Assembly (NCBI GenBank): GCA_040403535.1
Contig: JBBAKL010000002.1
Span: 1-64,000, forward strand
Direction of reading: 5' to 3'
DNA: 64,000 bases
Origin: JAHEYG01 sp040403535
GTDB taxonomy: Bacteria > Bacteroidota > Bacteroidia > B-17B0 > Aurantibacillaceae
The notes beneath the pieces are model-generated. The model was given only the letters and a program-made list of their open reading frames with translations. It did not search any database and had not been told where the DNA came from. The position numbers and the translations under genes are program-made. Below, in pieces: positions 43,702 through 53,175 of the stretch. Within the stretch, counting starts at the first letter, position 1. Every line of letters begins with the position of its first letter.

Positions 43702-46700
43702 ATGATTATAATGCAAGATGCTTTAGTACAAATAGATACACTCGCAATCGATGAGTTAAATTCGAAAGCTTGGTCGCTTAACCGCAAGGATGCGTACAAG
43801 GCTATTGAGTTGAGTACTGAGGCGCTTGCAAAATCGAAAGAAATCGGTTACAAACGTGGGATTGCTCGCGCCTTAAAAACTTTGGGCACTTCTCAAGTTT
43901 GGATTTCCAAAAACGAAGAAGCCTTACCAATTTTATTTGAAGCGATTTCCATTTTCAACGAACTGGGTGACAAAAAAAATGAAGCGGAAACATATTATTC
44001 GGTTGGTGCTAATTTTCGTTACTTGTCCGATTATGATTCGGCCATAAAATATTATAATGAGTGTTATAGCATCAATAATGAGATTGGTGATGAAATAGGA
44101 ATGGCGGATGGTTTAAATGGTTTAGGAACCGTTTACTATTCGATTGAGAAAAATGATAAATCACTCGAGGTCTTATTGGAAAGTCAGAAGTTATGTTTAA
44201 AGCATAACGATAAAGAAATTTATGTGAAGGTGTTGGATGGCTTGGGAGAAACGTATCATAATCTAAAGCAATACGATCTGGCTCTTGAACATTACAATAA
44301 ATGCGCAACTATATGCGCAACTACCGGTAATAAACAGGTGGCAGCATTTGCGCTTGATGGTTTGGGCCGCACCTATTCGGCAACCAAAAAGTATCAAGAC
44401 GCACTCGATAAATTTAATGAGAGTCTGAATTTACGACGTGAGCTCGGATTTAGAGCGGGAGAAATTATTACACTCTATAATATCGGTGTGTTGTATATCG
44501 ATATAGGTGATATTGGAGAGGGAGTAAAGTTTTTAGAGCAGTCGTTCGAATTATCACAAAAAATTCTTTCGAAAGATGGTGTTTACAAAGCCAGTGAGAA
44601 ATTAGCCGAAGCATTTGAGAAATCAGGCAAGCTGGATTTAGCCATTAAGTATTATAAAATATTTCAATCAACACGTGAAGAAGTTCGTAACGAAAAAACG
44701 AATCAGTTAGTAAAGAGTGTTGAGATGCAACATAAAATGCTGCAATCACAAGCCGAGAAACTTTTACTGGAAGAAAAAGCCAAAGAGCTTGAGAATTACT
44801 CCAACAATCTTGTTTTAATCAGTGAAATCGGCCAACAAATTATTTCACAGCACACAGTTGCAGAAATTGTAGAGACCGTTTACGATAGCGTCAATAATTT
44901 AATGGATGCGGCTGGTTTCGGTATCGGATTGTTTGATGCAAAAAAGCAGAAAGTAATTTTCCCATTATACATCGAAGGTGATGAGAAATTTAAAGATCTT
45001 ACTTACGATTTAAAAGACAGCGAAAAGCTTACGGTAAATTGTTTCGTTAATAAGCGCGAAATCGTAATTAACGATTTCAGTAAGGAATATCACCTGTACT
45101 TTAAAAATTACGTGGCCCCATCGTATGGGAAAGCGGTGAACTCCATTATTTATCTTCCTTTAAATGTACGTGGCAATACGGTTGGGGTAATTACTGTTCA
45201 AAGTTTTAATGCTAATGCTTACAAACAATACCATTTAAATATTTTACGAAATCTGGCATCCTATTCGGCAATTGCCCTGGATAATGCTCAGATTTATGAA
45301 TTACAAGAAAAAACAATTTTCGCACGAACCCGTGAGGTTATTTCTCAAAAAGAAGAAATTGAAAAAGCGTATCAGAATAATAAATTATTAAGTGAAGTAG
45401 GTCGCGAAATTACTTCTACACTCAACTTCGAAGAAATTTTTGATAAGCTTTACAGCTACGTGAACCGATTGATGGATGCCACTGTTTTTGGTATCGATAT
45501 TTATCACCAGGATAAAAATTTGGTGGAGTATAAATTCAGTATCGAAAAGGGAGTCAAGTGTAATACCATTGATACTGTTTCGATGGATGATGATAATAAC
45601 TTCTCCGTTTGGTGTATCAGAAACAAAAAGGAGATTTTTATTAATGATAACATTAGCGAGCACACGAAGTACGTGAAGAAAATAAACGTTGTGAGTGGCG
45701 ATCTTACGCATTCCCTTATTTTCTATCCGATTATGTATGGCGAGAAAGTGTTAGGCGCCATAACTATTCAAAGCTTCGAGAAGAATGCTTATAAAGAACA
45801 TCATCTCGATACCTTAAGAACTTTGGCAAGTTATATTGCTATCGCTTTTGAAAATGCATCTCTTTACGAAAACCTTGAAGAAAAAGTTAAGGAGCGTACA
45901 CTGGAGGTGGTAAAGCAAAAAGAGGAAATTGAAAAGAACAACAACAACACGAAATTATTAAGTCAGATTGGACGAGAAATAACCAGTACTTTTTCTACGG
46001 AAGAAATTATCAGTAAGGTGTACAAGCACATCAATCAATTAATGGATGCCACGGCATTTGGAATTGGTATCTGCGACGACACCTCGAAGCAATTAGTATT
46101 TAAAGGTGTTATCGAGAAGGGCGTGAAATTATCTGATTTTTCTTATTCTATTGATTCAACTGATCGTCCTGCCGTGTGGTGTTATAGCACTCAGCAAGAT
46201 TATAAAATAAACAACTTTAACGATGAATTCGTTAAGAGTAAAAAGGTAACCGATTATCAGGCTAAGGCAGGGGAGAATCCGGAATGTATTATGTACGTTC
46301 CTATTACGCAAAAAGACAAACGTATCGGTGTAGTTACTGTACAAAGTTTTAAACGTGATGCCTACAGCGACTATCACTTACAATTATTAAAGAGCTTGTC
46401 GGTTTATATGGCTATTGCTTTGGATAATGCGGCTTTGTATGAGCAGCAAGAAAAAGTAATCGTCGATCGAACTAAAGAGGTGGTCGTACAAAAGGAGGAA
46501 ATAGAAAAAGCGTATCAAACCAGCAAACTGTTAAGCGAGATTGGTCAGCAAATCACATCCACTTTAAATTTTGAAGAAATTTTCGATAAACTTCATTACT
46601 ACGTAAATCAACTCATGAATGCCGATTGCTTCGGTATTCGTTTATATCATCCGGAAAAAAATGTAGTGGAGTATAAATATGGAATAGAGCGTGGAAGCAA

Positions 46701-48957
46701 ATATCACAGCGTTGCTTCCGTTTCAATGGATGATGATGATAATTATTCTGTATGGTGTATTAAAAACAAGAAGGAAATTTTCTTGAATGATAACCTTAAT
46801 GAATACAAAAAGTATGTAAAACAAATTAAGGTTGTGAGTGGTGATATGCCTCATTCTTTAATTTTCTATCCGATTATGATGAAGGAGAGAGTGCTGGGTG
46901 TGGTAACGATTCAAAGCTTCGAAAAGTATGCCTACAAAGAGCACCATCTGGATGTCATAAAAACGTTAGCTTCTTATATTGCAATCGCGCTTGAGAACGC
47001 CTCCCTTTATGAGAACATGGAAGATAAAGTGAAGGAACGTACACTCGAAGTAGTGAAGCAAAAAGAAGAGATTGAAAAAACTTACGAAAACACACGTTTG
47101 CTTGGACAAATCGGTAAGGATATTACGTCAACACTATCAGTTGATGAAGTAATTGAAAAAGTATATTCGAATGTGAATACTTTAATGGACGCTTCGGTGT
47201 TCGCTATCGGTTTGTTTAACGAAATGCAACAACGCTTGGTGTTCACCGGAACGATGGAGCGCGGCAGCAAGTTGGATGATTTTTCTTACAATTTGAATGA
47301 TGATACTTTAGGTGTGTGGTGTTATAATAATGAAAAGGAAGTTTTAATAAATGATTATCCTGCCGAACACACCAAGTACATAAAACAAGATTATGTGGCC
47401 GCTGCAGGTGATGATACCCTTTCTATGATATTCCTTCCTATTTACGGTAAGGATAAGAAATTGGGAGTTTTGTCAGTTCAAAGTTTTAAAACGCATTCGT
47501 ATTCTGATTACCATTTAAATATTTTACAAAATCTCGCTTTACACATCGGTATTGCATTAGACAACGCCTCTCTTTATGAAAACATGGAAGAGCGTGTGGA
47601 GGAACGAACAAAGGAAATCGAGAAAAATTACAGCGATACCAAGCTAATCGCTCAGATTACAAAGGATATTTCTGCTTCATTATCAGTTGAAACTATAGTT
47701 TCAAAAGTGTATGAAAATGTAAATACCTTGATGAGTGCTGAGTCGTTTGGTATTGGAATTCATAATCCTTCTACAGAAAGCCTTCAGTTTCCGGGATTCA
47801 TTGAGCGTTCTGAGAAAATGCCATTTTTCGAATTTTTCCTGGCCGATAAAAACCGTTATGCTGTTTACTGTTTCGATAATGAACTTGAAGTTTTGATTAA
47901 TGATAATAGAAAAGAGTATAATAAATACATTAAGGAATTAAAAGCGCCGGTAGCAGGTAAATCGCCGGAATCTATCATCTACCTCCCTTTGTTTACAAAA
48001 GAGAAAAAGATTGGTGTACTCACGGTGCAAAGCTTTACAAAGAATGCTTATACAGAATATCAGGTTAACATTCTTCGCAATCTGGCTTTATCAATAGCTA
48101 TCGCTTTAGATAACGCTTCTTTATACGAAAATCTCGAAGAAAAAGTAAAAGAACGTACAGCTGAAGTTTTCGAACAAAAAGCAATTATTGAAGAAAAGAA
48201 TAAGGATATTACTGATAGTATTCGTTACGCTAAAAAAATTCAATTGGCTTTGATGCCTGATACTGATTTGTTAACTACTGCTTTCGCTGAGAGTTTTGTT
48301 TATTATCGTCCGAAAGACATTGTAAGCGGCGATTTTTATTGGATTGAAGTATTCAAGAATGATGTAACGGTGTTTGCTGCTGCTGATTGTACCGGACATG
48401 GTGTTCCTGGCGCCTTCATGTCTTTAATTTGTAACGATTTGATGAATCAGGTGATTAAAGATCAAAACGTAACAACACCGGCTCACGCACTTACAGTATT
48501 AGACGAGCGCCTCCGCGCCATGCTAAACAAAAGTTCCGACCATTCTTCAAATGACGGCATGGACATCGCGTTATGCGCCTACCATCCTAAACAAATGGTT
48601 ATGCAATTTGCCGGTGCACACCGACCGCTATTATTAATCCGCAACGGAGAATTAATCGAATATAAACCAAGCAAACACTCTATTGGTGGTTACTTAACCG
48701 GAAATAAGGTATTTAATGATAATGTAATTCAGCTTCAAAAAGGCGACCAGGTATATGTGTTAACCGATGGTTATGCGGATCAGTTTGGTGGAGAAAATGG
48801 AAAGAAGTTCAAGTTTAAAAAACTACAAAAGATAATTCAAACTATTTCTCATATGCCAATGAAAGAACAACACGATTTATTAGAAGAAGCTTTCGTAACT
48901 TGGAGAGGTAAACACGAACAGGTCGACGATGTTTGTGTAATTGGTGTTAAAATTTAA
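43702..48957 (+). CDS. cytoplasmic TPR - six GAF - SpoIIE phosphatase
   Basis: A 1751-residue signalling protein with no signal peptide or membrane helix. Residues 1-330 are TPRs (YYSVGANFRYLSDYDSAIKY and others). Six GAF domains then begin near residues 370, 559, 750, 940, 1130 and 1313, a period of about 190, each opening LL(S/G)xIGxxITST-like and closing in a coiled-coil linker (KERTLEVVKQKEEIEK). The C-terminal 250 residues are a SpoIIE/PP2C phosphatase (DIVSGDFYW, ADCTGHGVPGAFMSLI, DGMDIALCAY, QVDDVCVIG). GAF2 and GAF4 are closest to each other, as are GAF3 and GAF5. GAF ligands cannot be read from sequence. The start may be 43702 or the ATG at 43711. The SpoIIE domain resembles that of the preceding gene. 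Confidence 0.92.
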   Translation: MIIMQDALVQIDTLAIDELNSKAWSLNRKDAYKAIELSTEALAKSKEIGYKRGIARALKTLGTSQVWISKNEEALPILFEAISIFNELGDKKNEAETYYSVGANFRYLSDYDSAIKYYNECYSINNEIGDEIGMADGLNGLGTVYYSIEKNDKSLEVLLESQKLCLKHNDKEIYVKVLDGLGETYHNLKQYDLALEHYNKCATICATTGNKQVAAFALDGLGRTYSATKKYQDALDKFNESLNLRRELGFRAGEIITLYNIGVLYIDIGDIGEGVKFLEQSFELSQKILSKDGVYKASEKLAEAFEKSGKLDLAIKYYKIFQSTREEVRNEKTNQLVKSVEMQHKMLQSQAEKLLLEEKAKELENYSNNLVLISEIGQQIISQHTVAEIVETVYDSVNNLMDAAGFGIGLFDAKKQKVIFPLYIEGDEKFKDLTYDLKDSEKLTVNCFVNKREIVINDFSKEYHLYFKNYVAPSYGKAVNSIIYLPLNVRGNTVGVITVQSFNANAYKQYHLNILRNLASYSAIALDNAQIYELQEKTIFARTREVISQKEEIEKAYQNNKLLSEVGREITSTLNFEEIFDKLYSYVNRLMDATVFGIDIYHQDKNLVEYKFSIEKGVKCNTIDTVSMDDDNNFSVWCIRNKKEIFINDNISEHTKYVKKINVVSGDLTHSLIFYPIMYGEKVLGAITIQSFEKNAYKEHHLDTLRTLASYIAIAFENASLYENLEEKVKERTLEVVKQKEEIEKNNNNTKLLSQIGREITSTFSTEEIISKVYKHINQLMDATAFGIGICDDTSKQLVFKGVIEKGVKLSDFSYSIDSTDRPAVWCYSTQQDYKINNFNDEFVKSKKVTDYQAKAGENPECIMYVPITQKDKRIGVVTVQSFKRDAYSDYHLQLLKSLSVYMAIALDNAALYEQQEKVIVDRTKEVVVQKEEIEKAYQTSKLLSEIGQQITSTLNFEEIFDKLHYYVNQLMNADCFGIRLYHPEKNVVEYKYGIERGSKYHSVASVSMDDDDNYSVWCIKNKKEIFLNDNLNEYKKYVKQIKVVSGDMPHSLIFYPIMMKERVLGVVTIQSFEKYAYKEHHLDVIKTLASYIAIALENASLYENMEDKVKERTLEVVKQKEEIEKTYENTRLLGQIGKDITSTLSVDEVIEKVYSNVNTLMDASVFAIGLFNEMQQRLVFTGTMERGSKLDDFSYNLNDDTLGVWCYNNEKEVLINDYPAEHTKYIKQDYVAAAGDDTLSMIFLPIYGKDKKLGVLSVQSFKTHSYSDYHLNILQNLALHIGIALDNASLYENMEERVEERTKEIEKNYSDTKLIAQITKDISASLSVETIVSKVYENVNTLMSAESFGIGIHNPSTESLQFPGFIERSEKMPFFEFFLADKNRYAVYCFDNELEVLINDNRKEYNKYIKELKAPVAGKSPESIIYLPLFTKEKKIGVLTVQSFTKNAYTEYQVNILRNLALSIAIALDNASLYENLEEKVKERTAEVFEQKAIIEEKNKDITDSIRYAKKIQLALMPDTDLLTTAFAESFVYYRPKDIVSGDFYWIEVFKNDVTVFAAADCTGHGVPGAFMSLICNDLMNQVIKDQNVTTPAHALTVLDERLRAMLNKSSDHSSNDGMDIALCAYHPKQMVMQFAGAHRPLLLIRNGELIEYKPSKHSIGGYLTGNKVFNDNVIQLQKGDQVYVLTDGYADQFGGENGKKFKFKKLQKIIQTISHMPMKEQHDLLEEAFVTWRGKHEQVDDVCVIGVKI

Positions 48958-48970
48958 TCCATCTTCTGAA

Positions 48971-51802
48971 ATGTTACGGTTACTTTATATTTTCACTTTC
49001 ATTATTATTTATTCTTTCGCAACAAAAGCACAAGTGTTTTTTGTGAAGGGAAGTTTGCAGGAAAAAGACAAATCTCCGGTTATTGGTGCTTCGGTTGTAT
49101 TATTAAATCCATCCGATTCTTCTTTTGTAAAAGGAACTACCAGTAATGAGAACGGATTCTTTACAATTGAAAACGTAAATCCTAAATCTTACTTAGTAAA
49201 GGTCTCTTACCTCGGATTCAACGATTACTTCAAAACAATTTCTGTAAATGATAATTTAATTTTGGACGCCATTCAATTACGAACTGGTGCAAAAAAATTG
49301 CAGGAAGTAAACATTGAGACACAAGCGGTAATTGCTACGCAAAATGGTGATACTACAAGTTATAATTCTAAAGCTTTTAAGACGAACAAAGACGCTAGTG
49401 CTGAGGATTTAATCACGAAAATGCCCGGTGTAACAGTGGTAGATGGAAAAGTTCAAGCGCAAGGTGAAGATGTGAAACAAGTGTTGGTAGACGGTAAGCC
49501 TTTTTTTGGAGATGATCCCAATTCGGTTTTGAGAAATTTACCGGCTGAAGTGATAGAAAAAGTGCAAGTGTTCGATAAAAAAAGCGACCAATCGCAATTC
49601 ACCGGATTTGATGACGGTAACTCCAGTAAAACAATCAATATTGTCACTAAGGTGCAGTTTCGTAACGGTGTTTTTGGAAAATTGTATGGTGGCTATGGTT
49701 ATTCAGATAAATACAAAGCAGGAGGCGTTATCAACCGTTTTAAAGAGAAGCAAAGGTTTACGATACTACTTATGTCAAACAATATCAATGAGCAAAATTT
49801 TTCTTCAGAAGATTTATTGGGTGTAATGAGCAGTTCGGGCGGAAGTGGCGGAAGAAGAAGTGGAGGCGGAGGAAGAGGTGGTAATCGTGGAGGAAATCAA
49901 ATGAGTAGCGGAGGAAGTGAAAACTTTTTAGTGGATGTAAAGAATGGTATTATTACCACCCAGGCAGTTGGTTTAAATTATTCTGATATGTGGGGGAAAA
50001 AGACTACAATTTCAGCCGCATATTTTTATAACCGAACTGATAATTTTTCGGAAACAAACCTTCTCCGTAAATACATCATTGGTGGAAATAATGGTTTAAA
50101 CTATAATGAAAACAGTAAGGCAAACATAACAAATGATAATCATCGTGTTAACATGAAATTTGAGTTTAAGTTCGATTCTCTCAATTCAATTACACTGCAA
50201 CCCAAATTGTCTTTTCAATTGAATAACGGAAAAAATCAATTCTTTGGTGAAAATACACGCACAATCACTTTAAGTGATATGGATAACAATTACCGATCGG
50301 ATTTGAACGCGTTTAATGTAAGCCTTCCTCTTTTATACCGTCATTCCTTTGCAAAAAAAGGAAGAACCATTTCCTTGGATATTAACCCTAGCTATAATGG
50401 TAGTAATGGTAACAGCAGATTAGAAACGTATAATGGCTTTTATGTAGACTCTGCTTACACCGATACGATTGATCAGAAATCTGTTTTGAATAAAACCGGA
50501 TATAACTCTTCTAGTAACATCACCTTTACAGAGCCTTTGGGTGATAAAGGATTTATGTCGGCTAATTATGTGTTTACCTATAATTTTTCTGATTCGGAAA
50601 AGAACACTTATAACCGAAATTACTCCGATTTTACTTTTTCGGATAAGGATACATTGTTATCAAGTGTTTTTGGTAACATCTACAATGCCCATTCAGCAGG
50701 TGTAAGCTATAGGTTTCAGGTAGAGAAATATAATTTTTCATTGGGTTTAAATGCTCAGCACGCCGAGTTGTCTAAATCGCAACGTTTCCCAATTGTATAT
50801 TCGGGAACAAAAACTTTTTCTTCGTTATTACCAAATGCACAATTTCAATATAAATTCAGTAAGAACAATAATCTCCGAATTAATTACAGAACAAGCAATA
50901 CACCACCAACCATCGATCAATTGCAGGATGTAATTAATAATTCCAATAGTTTGCAACTTAGCACGGGTAATCCTGATTTAAAGCAAAATTTCCAAAATAA
51001 TTTATTTCTGCGCTATACCGGTGTAAATACTGAAAAGTCGACTTCTTTATTTGTAATGTTAGGTGGAACTTACACCGATAATTACATTGGTAACAGTACA
51101 ATTATTGCAAACAGAGATACACTTGTTTATAACAATGTGTTTTTAGCTCGCGGATCACAAATTACGCGCCCTGAAAATTTCAGTAATTATTTTAATTTGC
51201 GCTTCTTTTTCAATTACAGTTTCGCGGTTAAAAAACTGAAGTCAAACATAAATATCAATGCCGGCTGTACTTATAATAATATACCGGCTTTAATTAATCA
51301 AAAAACTAATTACAGTAATACCACTGCGCCTTCTCTTGGATTAGTGATCAGTAGCAACATTAGCGAAAAAGTTGATTTTACACTATCATCCAATTCGGCT
51401 TATAATGTGGTAACTAATACTCTTCAGTCTGATTTGAATTCAGAATTTTTAAATCAATCATCTAAGGTTAAATTAAACTTAAATCCATGGAAAGGTTTGG
51501 TCTTTACGGCTGAATATAATAATCAATTGTACACGGGATTATCCGATGGCTTTAATCAAAATATATCGTTATTGAATGGAGCCATAGGATATAAGTTTTT
51601 AAAGGATAATCGGGCTGATATACGCTTATTTGTGTTTGATATTCTAAACCAGAATCAAAGTATTCAGCGAAATATCACAGAAAGCTATATTGAGGATACC
51701 CAAACTACTATCCTGCAAAGGTATTTTATGTTAATATTTACCTGGAATATTAAAAAGTATTTTAAAAATGAGGCTAAAAAGCCCTCCAATGGCCCACAAT
51801 AG
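48971..51802 (+). CDS. outer-membrane beta-barrel protein with CarboxypepD_reg domain and a Gly/Arg-rich loop
   Basis: A 943-residue protein started at the ATG at 48971, where MLRLLYIFTFIIIYSFATKA is a signal peptide; the frame from 48941 overlaps the previous gene. A CarboxypepD_reg domain (GSLQEKDKSPVIGASVVLLN, about 26-105) and a plug-like region (AEDLITKMPGVTVVDGKVQA, VLVDGKPFFGDDPN, VIEKVQVFDKKSDQSQF) precede a large barrel. Residues about 288-318 are very rich in Gly, Ser and Arg (GGRRSGGGGRGGNRGGNQ), probably an exposed flexible loop. No TonB box is obvious. It lies 13 nt after the GAF/SpoIIE gene and may be co-transcribed with it. The substrate is unknown. Confidence 0.88.
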   Translation: MLRLLYIFTFIIIYSFATKAQVFFVKGSLQEKDKSPVIGASVVLLNPSDSSFVKGTTSNENGFFTIENVNPKSYLVKVSYLGFNDYFKTISVNDNLILDAIQLRTGAKKLQEVNIETQAVIATQNGDTTSYNSKAFKTNKDASAEDLITKMPGVTVVDGKVQAQGEDVKQVLVDGKPFFGDDPNSVLRNLPAEVIEKVQVFDKKSDQSQFTGFDDGNSSKTINIVTKVQFRNGVFGKLYGGYGYSDKYKAGGVINRFKEKQRFTILLMSNNINEQNFSSEDLLGVMSSSGGSGGRRSGGGGRGGNRGGNQMSSGGSENFLVDVKNGIITTQAVGLNYSDMWGKKTTISAAYFYNRTDNFSETNLLRKYIIGGNNGLNYNENSKANITNDNHRVNMKFEFKFDSLNSITLQPKLSFQLNNGKNQFFGENTRTITLSDMDNNYRSDLNAFNVSLPLLYRHSFAKKGRTISLDINPSYNGSNGNSRLETYNGFYVDSAYTDTIDQKSVLNKTGYNSSSNITFTEPLGDKGFMSANYVFTYNFSDSEKNTYNRNYSDFTFSDKDTLLSSVFGNIYNAHSAGVSYRFQVEKYNFSLGLNAQHAELSKSQRFPIVYSGTKTFSSLLPNAQFQYKFSKNNNLRINYRTSNTPPTIDQLQDVINNSNSLQLSTGNPDLKQNFQNNLFLRYTGVNTEKSTSLFVMLGGTYTDNYIGNSTIIANRDTLVYNNVFLARGSQITRPENFSNYFNLRFFFNYSFAVKKLKSNININAGCTYNNIPALINQKTNYSNTTAPSLGLVISSNISEKVDFTLSSNSAYNVVTNTLQSDLNSEFLNQSSKVKLNLNPWKGLVFTAEYNNQLYTGLSDGFNQNISLLNGAIGYKFLKDNRADIRLFVFDILNQNQSIQRNITESYIEDTQTTILQRYFMLIFTWNIKKYFKNEAKKPSNGPQ

Positions 51803-51831
51803 TTTTATTTTTTACTATTTTAGCAAAGTAA

Positions 51832-51897
51832 ATGATAAAGCCAATAGAAATAGCAAAAGCCACTCAGGCACAACATATGGCTCAATGGTCTATGTAA
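51832..51897 (+). CDS. possible 21-codon upstream ORF before hppD
   Basis: A short frame MIKPIEIAKATQAQHMAQWS, ending in Met and then TAA, sits between the barrel protein gene and hppD. A TATTTTAG box (one mismatch to TAnnTTTG) ends 9 nt before its ATG, so it may be the first ORF of the hppD transcript. No hairpin follows. It could be an upstream regulatory ORF or chance. Confidence 0.3.
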   Translation: MIKPIEIAKATQAQHMAQWSM

Positions 51898-51952
51898 TCT
51901 GATAATATTTTCAGTTAATCATTTATTCATCATTAATTTTAAAACAATAAAA

Positions 51953-53113
51953 ATGGCAAAAGAAGTAAAAAGCGTAGAATACGGTTTAGAAAAAATATTT
52001 GAAGGAGCACAGGATTTCCTTCCATTGATAGGAACTGATTATGTAGAGTTTTATGTAGGCAATGCCAAGCAGGCAGCACATTATTATAAAACTGCATTTG
52101 GTTTTCAATCGTTCGCTTATTCCGGTTTAGAAACAGGAAACAGAGAAAGTGTATCGTATGTACTTAAGCAAGATAAAATCAGATTAATATTAACCACTGC
52201 TTTAAATAGTAAGTCGCCAATTGGCGAACACGTTAAAAAACATGGCGATGGTGTGAAAGTTATTGCTTTATGGGTTGAAGATGCGCGTAAAGCATTTGAG
52301 GAAACAACCAAGCGTGGTGCAAAACCTTATATGGAGCCACGTGTAGAGAAAGATGAGCATGGTGAAGTGGTGCGCGCGGGTATTTATACGTATGGTGAAA
52401 CTGTTCACATGTTTGTAGAACGAAAGAATTACAAAGGCACCTTCTTACCCGGTTTTGTTGAGTGGAAAAGTGATTACAATCCAAGTCCTGTTGGATTAAA
52501 GTTTATTGACCATATGGTTGGAAATGTAGGCTGGAATCAGATGAATACCTGGGTGAAGTGGTACGAGGACGTTATGGGTTTTGTAAACTTTTTATCATTC
52601 GACGACAAGCAGATTCACACCGAGTACTCTGCCTTAATGAGTAAGGTAATGAGTAACGGTAATGGTCGCATTAAGTTTCCAATTAATGAGCCTGCTAAAG
52701 GAAAAAAGAAATCACAAATTGAAGAGTATTTAGATTTTTATGAGGATTCAGGAGTTCAACACATTGCAGTAGCCACTGACAATATCACTGAAACGGTTGC
52801 TCAATTAAAAGCACGCGGTGTAGAGTTTTTACCTCCTCCGCCTCAGGCATATTACGATGAAATTCCTGCACGTCTTGGTGTACATCGTGACATGATGAAG
52901 GAAGATATTAAAGAGTTGCAAAAGCTTTCCATTTTGGTGGATGCAGATGAAGAAGGTTATTTATTGCAAATATTTACTAAGCCTGTAGAAGATCGTCCGA
53001 CCTTGTTCTTTGAAATTATTCAGCGTATGGGAGCAAAAGGATTTGGAGCAGGTAACTTTAAAGCCTTGTTCGAATCTATTGAGCGTGAACAGGCATTACG
53101 CGGAACACTTTAA
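51953..53113 (+). CDS. hppD: 4-hydroxyphenylpyruvate dioxygenase
   Basis: A 386-residue Fe(II) enzyme that turns 4-hydroxyphenylpyruvate and O2 into homogentisate in tyrosine breakdown. The iron ligands are H187 (IDHMVGNV), H270 (VQHIAVAT) and E354 (LFFEIIQR). Two vicinal-oxygen-chelate domains are present (VEFYVGNAKQAAHYY in the first), and the C-terminal GAGNFKALFESIEREQALRG is the family helix that closes the active site. Homogentisate 1,2-dioxygenase, its usual neighbour, is not in the window. A strong terminator follows 20 nt after the stop. Confidence 0.96.
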   Translation: MAKEVKSVEYGLEKIFEGAQDFLPLIGTDYVEFYVGNAKQAAHYYKTAFGFQSFAYSGLETGNRESVSYVLKQDKIRLILTTALNSKSPIGEHVKKHGDGVKVIALWVEDARKAFEETTKRGAKPYMEPRVEKDEHGEVVRAGIYTYGETVHMFVERKNYKGTFLPGFVEWKSDYNPSPVGLKFIDHMVGNVGWNQMNTWVKWYEDVMGFVNFLSFDDKQIHTEYSALMSKVMSNGNGRIKFPINEPAKGKKKSQIEEYLDFYEDSGVQHIAVATDNITETVAQLKARGVEFLPPPPQAYYDEIPARLGVHRDMMKEDIKELQKLSILVDADEEGYLLQIFTKPVEDRPTLFFEIIQRMGAKGFGAGNFKALFESIEREQALRGTL

Positions 53114-53132
53114 TAAATTAGAATGAATCAAT

Positions 53133-53167
53133 AAAGGGAAATTGAAATTTCAATTTCCCTTTTTATT
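53133..53167 (+). terminator. terminator after hppD
   Basis: AAAGGGAAATTGAAA and TTTCAATTTCCCTTT form an almost perfect palindrome followed by TTATTTTT. The bestrophin gene starts 9 nt later, so that gene needs either read-through or a promoter within the hairpin region. Confidence 0.88.
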
Positions 53168-53175
53168 TTTATAAC

